Program-made: the position numbers and the translations under genes
Shown here: piece by piece, positions 1 through 6,832 of the stretch
Numbering within the stretch: position 1 is the stretch's first letter
Layout of the letters: each line of letters begins with the position of its first letter
NCBI RefSeq assembly: GCF_002214605.1
Contig: NZ_CP015193.1
Span: 1,530,978 to 1,594,977 of the forward strand
Length of the DNA: 64,000 nucleotides
From: Thermococcus chitonophagus
GTDB taxonomy: Archaea > Methanobacteriota_B > Thermococci > Thermococcales > Thermococcaceae
Reading direction: 5' to 3'
Notes under the pieces: generated by a model
What the model was told of the DNA's origin: nothing
The model's input: only the letters and a program-made list of their open reading frames with translations
The model's database searches: none

Positions 1-1153
1 TCACTTTAACAAGCAGTCGTTGCCTTGCATAATTCTCATCACCCTGGTGATATTTTCTGAGGGCGAACTTGACGTAAAATTCTCCTTCTCCCTTCTTTCT
101 AGTGTAGTGATTGCCGCTCTCATCGACGAACCTCATGACGTTTCCACAGTTTAAGCAGAAAGCCTGTTGTCTCCTTGACTCCATATTGCTCTTTGGAACT
201 TCAAAGACAACAGCCTCTTTACCATCAATCTTTCTAATCTTTGCATCAACTTCTCCTTTCTCGATCTTAGGTTTGAGCTTCTTGACTATTTCTTCATCTT
301 CAAAGACTATCTCTCCTTTTCTTGTGTCAACTTTGGCGTTTGAAACATCGCCCACTATCTGGTTTAAATCAACAACCTCAATCTCAATGCCATTCTCGGT
401 TCTCTTGGGCTTCATGTAAGCTAAGCGCTGATACTTCCCTTTGCTGTCTTTAACCCTTGCGAGCCACCAGTTACCCACTATTGGTGTCCACTTTCCACAA
501 TGGGGACATTTAACTTCCCAAGTGCCAATGTAAACAGCAACATCATCGTCATAAAGCTCTCTGATCTCTGGGTCGTTTTTAAGCTGCTCAGTAATCCAGT
601 TGCCCCACTTCGCAACATCATAAACTAAAGCGGGAACTTCAACACTTGTGATTATCTTCTTCTTTGCCTCTCGTGCGTAGCTGTCTAACCCTAAAGCTTC
701 AAGCTCCTTAACTGGAACTTTCACCTTCAGCCTTCCAAACTTCTTTGGATACTCAAGAACAGCCTTGAGGAAAACGTAAGCCGTTGGTAATAACTCAACA
801 GCGGTAACATCCAAACCCAAGCGAAGCCCTTCAAGCGGAATACTTCCAAAGCCAGCAAAAGGATCTAAAAGCTTTTTTCCTTCAAAATATTGCTTGTATT
901 TATCTGGAATTTGAGGATTAAAACGATGGGGAGTATTTTCATTAAGCCTTATCATCTTTTTAAATTCCTTAGCATCAACATTTTCTGGAAGCAATGCTCC
1001 AGCAATTACAGCTCTTGCTCCAATTAATGGTTTCCTTGTCCACCAGAAGACCATCTCCCAATAAGGTGGTCTCGCCGGACCCTTTTCTTTAGCACTTTTT
1101 TCATTAATTTCCCTTATGGGAAAGTTTGGGCTTTCAAGAAAAGTTCTTTTCAT
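1..1153 (-). CDS. DUF1156-family DNA methyltransferase (3' end outside window)
   Basis: The reading frame is open from an ATG at 1153 to the left edge, about 384 codons, so the C-terminus is missing. The N-terminus has the DUF1156 pattern (PPYWEMVFWWTRKP, residues 29-42) followed by an SAM-binding motif I, DPFAGFGS at 97-104. Two CxxC pairs (CPHC, CLNC) further on suggest a zinc ribbon insertion. Upstream of the ATG is GGTGGTGAAAAC, a good ribosome binding site. Proteins of this family are predicted adenine or cytosine DNA methylases, often found in defence islands with DUF499 ATPases; the partner genes would lie left of this window. Substrate site unknown. The family call is from motif recognition, not a search. 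Confidence 0.75.
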   Translation of the reverse strand, partial: MKRTFLESPNFPIREINEKSAKEKGPARPPYWEMVFWWTRKPLIGARAVIAGALLPENVDAKEFKKMIRLNENTPHRFNPQIPDKYKQYFEGKKLLDPFAGFGSIPLEGLRLGLDVTAVELLPTAYVFLKAVLEYPKKFGRLKVKVPVKELEALGLDSYAREAKKKIITSVEVPALVYDVAKWGNWITEQLKNDPEIRELYDDDVAVYIGTWEVKCPHCGKWTPIVGNWWLARVKDSKGKYQRLAYMKPKRTENGIEIEVVDLNQIVGDVSNAKVDTRKGEIVFEDEEIVKKLKPKIEKGEVDAKIRKIDGKEAVVFEVPKSNMESRRQQAFCLNCGNVMRFVDESGNHYTRKKGEGEFYVKFALRKYHQGDENYARQRLLVKV

Positions 1154-1292
1154 GTTTTCACCACCAGAAATAACTTATTGTTAGAAGAGTTTTTAACTTC
1201 TTTGATAGTTGTGGATAAAAATCGGCAAAAGAATAACCTCAAATTTACAATTGACGAAGGAAAAGCTTATTTGGAGAAATGCAGAGATAATA

Positions 1293-1619
1293 ATGAATGA
1301 GGTGTCCACAGGAATGGACCCTGCGAAGTTTTTTGCTCTTTTTGTCCCTACCATAATAGCGTTAATTGTTGCAGTAACTATTCCGAACCCAGAAAAAGTG
1401 GCTTATGATGCACTTACTCCAGCGATAAACGGGATTTATGAGCAAGCCCAAAGTCAGATTGGCGACCCTCAACTTGAGAGCTCTATGGAGTTAGTCAAGT
1501 TAAGCTGGAACTTACTCGGCTTTGGAATATGGCTTTCAGAAGTTCTTGCACCGTTTGCCATAATCTTCAGCTTCCTGACAAAAGCTGGGCTCCTCGATGG
1601 ATTTGACTTTAGCTTTTGA
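1293..1619 (+). CDS. small membrane protein of unknown function
   Basis: This small ORF starts at ATG 1293 (or at ATG 1314, which has GAGGTG just upstream); an in-frame TTG at 1209 gives a longer but less likely version. The product of about 108 residues has two clear hydrophobic segments: one near the N-terminus (FFALFVPTIIALIVAVTI) and one near the C-terminus (FGIWLSEVLAPFAIIFSFL). I recognise no family. It is divergent from the methyltransferase gene and may share its promoter region. Two-helix proteins of this size occur in archaeal plasmids and viruses, which fits the accessory setting but is not proof of origin. Confidence 0.5.
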   Translation: MNEVSTGMDPAKFFALFVPTIIALIVAVTIPNPEKVAYDALTPAINGIYEQAQSQIGDPQLESSMELVKLSWNLLGFGIWLSEVLAPFAIIFSFLTKAGLLDGFDFSF

Positions 1620-1791
1620 GGAGCTCTTTTAATTTTTTAATTGTATTCTCAGCTTCTTCAAAACTTTTTGCACCAACAACTACACATTCCACATTTGGTA
1701 GTTTAATTGCAAGTTCCTCTAAACTCAACTTCTCTCCGAGTTTGCCACTGATCACGAGATTTTTAGTCTTATTTGTGAGTAAATACTCCAA
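1609..1791 (-). pseudogene. short ORF, possible gene remnant
   Basis: A 60-codon frame starting at TTG 1791. The peptide looks like real protein (VECVVVGAKSFEEAENTIKK, then a helical Lys-rich tail), but the frame is closed by TAA only three codons before the TTG, and no ribosome binding site is visible. It reads like the C-terminal tail of a larger protein. It overlaps the end of the convergent membrane-protein gene by 11 bases. It could also be a small gene; confidence is low. Confidence 0.25.
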
Positions 1792-1884
1792 AGACTCTAT
1801 TTACAATTCTTTACGCTTCAAAAGAGCCAAAACTACATGTGCCCGGATGTAGGACGAAAAGTTAAAGGTGCAAAGACGAGTCTT

Positions 1885-2574
1885 TCATTGTTTGACCCAG
1901 TCCAAAAAGAGTGTCTTGAAGCACTCATAAATACTCTGTACATCAATTAAAGCTAGATCAAAGTCTTTTTTGTGAAGTTCACCATCCAGTTCCTCAAGAA
2001 AGTCCAAAAATTTCTTCCGTAGTTCTATTCTGAAAATTTCGACACTATTTAGGTGTTTTGAGAAACACAAACCAAAAAGGTATTTTATTTTCTCATCAAA
2101 ATTTTGATGAAACATTGAAGGATGACTTTCTAGATATTTATCGGGAACATCATAGTAAATTTCGTAGATTTTCTTGCGGATACATAGTCTGCAGTAACTT
2201 CCAAATTTAAACAAGAGCGCAACTGGAAATGCATAAACACGAAATGTGCCCATCTCTGGAATGTGTGGTGTTACAACTTCTATATCAAAACACATATCCA
2301 ACTCATTGAAATCACTAAGGAAGCTAGTAGGCAGCCGATAAAACATCATTGGGGTGTCATATCCATAAAAACCGTTACCTTTTTTCAGAACTAACATTTT
2401 CCTGAGATAAAAATCTCTATCTCCAACCAGTAGAAACTTATCGGGATTCTCCAAAATTTGCTGAAGTCTCTCAGGTACATCACCTTCAAAAAAAGTCGTG
2501 TGTATCGTTATTTTTCCGTTGTTTGATAAATTAGCTTGTATTATCTTTATTTTTGGGACATGTGATAATTCCAT
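1885..2574 (-). CDS. hypothetical protein, 229 aa
   Basis: A complete ORF from ATG 2574 to a stop at 1885. No domain is recognised. The protein is soluble, rich in aromatic residues and Lys, with a CRLC pair in the middle (SYCRLCIRKK) and a helical C-terminal third. It is AT-rich like the nurA operon, from which it is divergently transcribed across a 223-bp gap. Its position beside the DNA-end-processing genes suggests it belongs to the same accessory region, but no function follows from that. Confidence 0.6.
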   Translation of the reverse strand: MELSHVPKIKIIQANLSNNGKITIHTTFFEGDVPERLQQILENPDKFLLVGDRDFYLRKMLVLKKGNGFYGYDTPMMFYRLPTSFLSDFNELDMCFDIEVVTPHIPEMGTFRVYAFPVALLFKFGSYCRLCIRKKIYEIYYDVPDKYLESHPSMFHQNFDEKIKYLFGLCFSKHLNSVEIFRIELRKKFLDFLEELDGELHKKDFDLALIDVQSIYECFKTLFLDWVKQ

Positions 2575-2757
2575 AGGTTGTCCCCAGTAAAATCCTTGGA
2601 TTTAGAAATTTTTAAAATTTTTGGCAATACTAAGATATTAGCTAAATTAAATCTTAATTATCTTAACAACACTTTTTCATAAATCTTTACATAAATTAAT
2701 TTTGAAGCATTAATTATCACTAACATGAGAATTTTACTATTAGTCGCAAAAGCGGAA

Positions 2758-2797
2758 GATTTATTTATCTAATAGGTATTAATTTTAGTGATGCACT
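2758..2797 (+). promoter_or_regulatory. promoter of the nurA-herA-mre11-rad50 operon
   Basis: A TATA-like TTTATTTA lies at 2760-2767, about 34 bases before the nurA ATG, and is preceded by a purine-rich BRE-like GCGGAAGA. GTGATG just upstream of the ATG can serve as ribosome binding site. No other promoter is seen before rad50 ends, so the four genes are probably one transcript. Confidence 0.5.
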
Positions 2798-4108
2798 ATG
2801 TCCAAGTTCTATGATCTTTTTGCTAAAGAGTTAAGATCAAAGAGAGATAAATGGAAGAAGAGATACCATTCACTTCCAAATACACTTGAAAAATTCCTAA
2901 GAGAAGAATTCAATAAATTCTGGAAACCTGTTAATCTAAAAGATTATGAAAGAAATCCCAAAGAGTTTAATATTCTCGCTGTTGATAGCAGTTATCAGGC
3001 AGAGTCCCTCAAAAATGGCGGGATATTCTATGCAGTTAGAGCCCTTGGGATATCTAAAGACAAAGAATATCGTGATTTAATAGTTGATTTCGACTATGCA
3101 GATGGCCCGGTTCACAATGTAACTCATTTTCTTCAGAGAAAAATGGAATATCTGGAGCTTAAAGTTGCTGCAGATGCAATTTCTGACGGCTTCAATGGGA
3201 CTATCTTAATTGATGGCTCCATCTACGGAAGAATATCCCATCTAATCGAAGAAAGCCCTATGAGCAACGATAGAGGCTTTTTCATCGAGCATTACAAAGA
3301 AGTCATGAGACTCTTTAAACTTGCCAAGGAAAATGAAGTGGTACTTGTCGGAATCAGCAAAGAAAGCAGAAGCCGCTTTTTCAGAGATTTTCTTGTTAAA
3401 AACTTAGTTTCTTTAGACGAAATTAGAGGCGATGTTTCACTTAACGAGGTTTTTCATTTGTTATCTCTGGCATTAGACCAGAAGAGAAAAGCAATTAAAA
3501 TGTTGGACTCTTTAAAGAGGCAGTACGAAAATATTGGATTACTGGATGAAGTCTTGAAAGAACTGCTAACTCCCAGACCAGATTACCAGCTAATTGATAA
3601 ATTTGCCCAACAGCCAGGTTACACGATTCCACTGTTACTGGGGCCTTCTGCGAGATGGCTCCGTGGTATTGAACAAATAGAAAAGGATCCAGAAGGATAC
3701 ATTGAAAGTCATTTTCCAACTCTGTTTTCAGATCCCAATTTTGTCAGTTATGCAAAAGTCATTCTAAAAAATATTCCTGATCTTCCTTCCATAATCTCAA
3801 TGCATGTACTACCGGATGTCAATGATTCTCCTCTCAGAATAGATATTCCGGCTTTCTGTTTGGGAGATGATGTTAAGTTAAAAGAAATTGGATGGCCAGA
3901 ACCATTTACTGGAACTCTTGATCAAATTTTTGAAATCATAGCTACTGGATATGGAGGGTTGGAATTCTACAATATCTGGCTTTGGAAAGTGGATAGAGAG
4001 GTTAAGTTTCATAGGCATGAGTTTGATGAGCTGTATTTCTCTAAGTTTAAAGAAGCTATTGAGGTGGAAATAAATGCCCGAGGTCACAGAAGAGTTAGGT
4101 TCCTTTGA
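2798..4108 (+). CDS. nurA: NurA 5'-3' nuclease
   Basis: 436 residues. NurA is the RNase-H-like nuclease that works inside the HerA hexamer to resect DNA ends with Mre11-Rad50. The conserved first catalytic Asp is in LAVDSS (D63), followed by the family pattern ILIDGSIYGR in the middle and LPDVNDSPLRIDIP towards the end. Length is normal for the family (P. furiosus NurA is about 450 residues). It is the first gene of the operon, and herA starts 35 bases before its stop. In the standard Thermococcales locus, as I recall it, the order is herA-mre11-rad50-nurA, so nurA in first place is unusual and suggests a different lineage of this cluster. Confidence 0.85.
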   Translation: MSKFYDLFAKELRSKRDKWKKRYHSLPNTLEKFLREEFNKFWKPVNLKDYERNPKEFNILAVDSSYQAESLKNGGIFYAVRALGISKDKEYRDLIVDFDYADGPVHNVTHFLQRKMEYLELKVAADAISDGFNGTILIDGSIYGRISHLIEESPMSNDRGFFIEHYKEVMRLFKLAKENEVVLVGISKESRSRFFRDFLVKNLVSLDEIRGDVSLNEVFHLLSLALDQKRKAIKMLDSLKRQYENIGLLDEVLKELLTPRPDYQLIDKFAQQPGYTIPLLLGPSARWLRGIEQIEKDPEGYIESHFPTLFSDPNFVSYAKVILKNIPDLPSIISMHVLPDVNDSPLRIDIPAFCLGDDVKLKEIGWPEPFTGTLDQIFEIIATGYGGLEFYNIWLWKVDREVKFHRHEFDELYFSKFKEAIEVEINARGHRRVRFL

Positions 4109-5678
4109 AAAGATTGGAGTTGTTACTGGGGAAAGCACCCATGTCGAGTTTTATTTTGCAGTTGAAGATGGGAAAATGCCACAAGTATGGGACTATGTGG
4201 TAGTTCCGTCAAATGAATTGATTGATGGAGAGGAAAAAAGAGTCTTGGTGTTAGGGCAGATAACTTCAATAATAGCATATTCTCCAGGATTGACAGAATA
4301 TGTGCCATATTCAGTGGCTGAAAAGCTTAAAGAGGCTGAAATAATAGAGCCAAGAAATCTTGCCAAAGTTAAAATTCTTGGATTTCTTCATAATGGAACT
4401 GTTCTAATGCCTCGGCGAACTATTTATCCCGGAACCTATGTGTATCTGGCTCCTGATGACATTTTAACTGAAGTTTATTCATATCCAGAAGAAGAGGGTC
4501 TTTACATAGGCAACTTGATAACAAGACCAAGCGTTAAAGTCAATCTCACGATTAGGGGATTTAGACGACATTTGGCTATCTTGGCACAAACAGGTGCGGG
4601 AAAAAGTTACACTGCCGGCGTATTGCTTGAAGAACTTTACAAAAAAGGAGCTACTGTCATTGTGTTAGATCCTCATGCAGATTATGTGTTTATCTCAAAA
4701 GATCCAGAAGGAAAGAAAAAAGTGCTAAAGAGGGTTAAGGTATTTAGAACCTCAGAAAGTACTGGAAGGTACACAAAAGAAGAAATTGGACACGTGAAAA
4801 CTTTTGAAATCAAGTTTGCAGACTTATCTCTTGAAGAAATCTTTACAATAGCTGGAATTAATGAAAAATGGACCAACATTATGAAGGCTATTGAAGATGC
4901 CTTGGAGAGATTAAAAAGCAATGAGAATAAAGATGACAGCAAGAATTACACGTTAAATGATTTGATTACAGCATTGCAGACTTCAGATAACAACAACGCC
5001 CTTCGTGCTCTCACGTACATAAAGAGACTCAAAAAACTCAAAGTATTTGGAGACTCAACTACTCCAATAGGAGAGTTCCTGCAGCCCCAAAGCATTGCAG
5101 TTATGGATCTCTCCGGATTAAACGATAATGTTGCGGATTACATAGCTTACAGGATACTCTCGGAGGCGTACAATCAAAGAGAAAATGGCAAATATGAGTA
5201 CCCAATCTTTATTTTAATTGAAGAGGCACATAGATTTATTCCTAAAAATCAGAGTACTCTATCCAAGAGAATCGTTAAGAAAATCGCAGCAGAGGGTAGA
5301 AAATTTGGAGTCTTCTTGATTTTAGTAACCCAGAGACCCCAAAAAATTGATAGCGATGTTCTGAGCCAATGTAACAGCCAGATAATCATGAGAATGACAA
5401 ACCCCGAAGATCAAAATGCTGTTAAAAAGAGCGCTGAACAGGTAAGCGAGGATCTTCTTAGAGACTTGCCAGGACTGAATGTTGGAGAAGCTATTATTGT
5501 TGGGGAAGTTACTAAGATGCCGGTTATGGTCAAGATTAGAAAACGCATGACCAAAGAAGGTGGAGCAGACATAGACATTGTTGGACTACTCAAAAAAGCC
5601 AGGGAAAAAGCAAAAGAGAATATTGATAAAAAGGTTGAGCAGCTTAAGAATGAAATAAAAAGCTTCTTAGAAGTTTAA
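4074..5678 (+). CDS. herA: HerA bipolar DNA helicase/translocase
   Basis: 534 residues. HerA is a hexameric FtsK/HerA-type ATPase that pumps duplex DNA into NurA during end resection. The N-terminal 150 residues form the HAS-barrel region; Walker A is QTGAGKS at 172-178; Walker B is FILIEEAH with the acidic pair at 383-384; an arginine-containing TQRPQKID motif follows. The ATG at 4074 lies inside nurA and has GAGGTGG 7-13 bases upstream, so start and translational coupling are clear. It is somewhat shorter than the P. furiosus protein (about 570). Confidence 0.88.
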   Translation: MPEVTEELGSFEKIGVVTGESTHVEFYFAVEDGKMPQVWDYVVVPSNELIDGEEKRVLVLGQITSIIAYSPGLTEYVPYSVAEKLKEAEIIEPRNLAKVKILGFLHNGTVLMPRRTIYPGTYVYLAPDDILTEVYSYPEEEGLYIGNLITRPSVKVNLTIRGFRRHLAILAQTGAGKSYTAGVLLEELYKKGATVIVLDPHADYVFISKDPEGKKKVLKRVKVFRTSESTGRYTKEEIGHVKTFEIKFADLSLEEIFTIAGINEKWTNIMKAIEDALERLKSNENKDDSKNYTLNDLITALQTSDNNNALRALTYIKRLKKLKVFGDSTTPIGEFLQPQSIAVMDLSGLNDNVADYIAYRILSEAYNQRENGKYEYPIFILIEEAHRFIPKNQSTLSKRIVKKIAAEGRKFGVFLILVTQRPQKIDSDVLSQCNSQIIMRMTNPEDQNAVKKSAEQVSEDLLRDLPGLNVGEAIIVGEVTKMPVMVKIRKRMTKEGGADIDIVGLLKKAREKAKENIDKKVEQLKNEIKSFLEV

Positions 5679-5689
5679 GAGGTGATAGT

Positions 5690-6832
5690 ATGCGTATTGC
5701 CCATATTTCTGACACTCATTTGGGATATCGGCAGTACAACTTAGATGAAAGAGAAAATGACATTTATGATGCTTTCAATGAGGCTGTTGATATCATGATT
5801 GAAGAAAGGGTCGATGTCGTTGTTCATGCTGGAGATTTCTTTGACACTCCGAGACCGCCAATTAAAGCCCTTTATGTGGCAAAGGAAGCAATCAAGCGAT
5901 TGCATGAAAATGGGATTAAGATTTTAACAGTACTTGGTGAACATGATACTCCAAAGAGGAGAGCAATGCCACCACATAAGCTTTTGGATATTCCTATCCT
6001 AGGAATTGGAGAGTTAAGTGTTGTGGAAGTCAACGGAGTTGGATTTTTTGGAATATCAAACATGAAAGGGAAAAGGGTCGACTTACTAAAACAAGAGCTT
6101 TCAAAAGTTGATGCTTTAGCAAATAGATATCCAAAGGCTGTTTTGATTGTCCATCAGGGCATAAAGAAATACTTACCCTTTGAAGGTGCATATGAGCTTG
6201 AGCTTGGGGATTTACCAAAGGAAATAGACTACTATGCGTTTGGACACATTCACAGGAGAACCTTTGAAAAGTTTGGCAGAGGATATTTAGCATATTCTGG
6301 CTCAATTGAAATACTGAGTCGCAGTGAAATAAATGATTGGAAAAGAGATGGAAAGGGCATCTACATTGTTGATCTCGAAGGGGACCTCCCAGAGGTACAT
6401 AAAATTTCCCTCCAGCAAATACGCCCTCAATTTGAACTTTCATATTCCGAGAGTGATGTTATTGAAGAATTAAAGGCTTTTCTCTACAATTTGCTTAAAA
6501 ATCCTCTAGATAAATCTCCCATCTTGAGGATAAATATCAGTAGAGAGGGTATCAGAAAACCAGAAATCCTTGAAAAGGTCCAATATTTGCTAAGAAAAAT
6601 GGTTCCAGAAAAAGTGTTAAGGTATGATGTCCATTTTGTTGGAAGTGATACTCCCATTACCATTACTGCCGAAGAGCTTGGCAAGATTGCAGATTTAGAG
6701 GAACTTTTCATAGAGTACTTTAGGGATGAAACCTTGGGTCATTTAGCATTCGAACTTTACAAATCCCTTCAATATGGAGACGTTGAGGGAGGAATAGAGA
6801 TTTGTAAGGAATACTTGGAGGGAAGGAAATGA
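5690..6832 (+). CDS. mre11: Mre11 nuclease (DNA double-strand break repair)
   Basis: 380 residues. Mn-dependent phosphoesterase that pairs with Rad50. Visible metal-site motifs: SDTHLG (D8, H10), HAGDFFD (D49), GEHD (H85), VHQGI (H155) and FGHIHR (H186, H188). The usual GNHD is GEHD here, so the metal-bridging Asn84 is replaced by Glu84. A shorter C-terminus than P. furiosus Mre11 (about 426 residues) still leaves the capping domain and a Rad50-binding helix. It starts 11 bases after herA with AGAGGTGATAGT upstream, and its stop overlaps the rad50 ATG (ATGA). Identity is certain; whether the Asn-to-Glu change alters exo- or endonuclease activity is open. Confidence 0.88.
   Translation: MRIAHISDTHLGYRQYNLDERENDIYDAFNEAVDIMIEERVDVVVHAGDFFDTPRPPIKALYVAKEAIKRLHENGIKILTVLGEHDTPKRRAMPPHKLLDIPILGIGELSVVEVNGVGFFGISNMKGKRVDLLKQELSKVDALANRYPKAVLIVHQGIKKYLPFEGAYELELGDLPKEIDYYAFGHIHRRTFEKFGRGYLAYSGSIEILSRSEINDWKRDGKGIYIVDLEGDLPEVHKISLQQIRPQFELSYSESDVIEELKAFLYNLLKNPLDKSPILRINISREGIRKPEILEKVQYLLRKMVPEKVLRYDVHFVGSDTPITITAEELGKIADLEELFIEYFRDETLGHLAFELYKSLQYGDVEGGIEICKEYLEGRK

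Noticed and set aside
1761-1773. TTTTAGTCTTATT, a 13-base match to the typical Pyrococcus CRISPR repeat core.
   Set aside because: Single occurrence, no second repeat or spacer structure within a kilobase, and the flanking bases do not continue the repeat.
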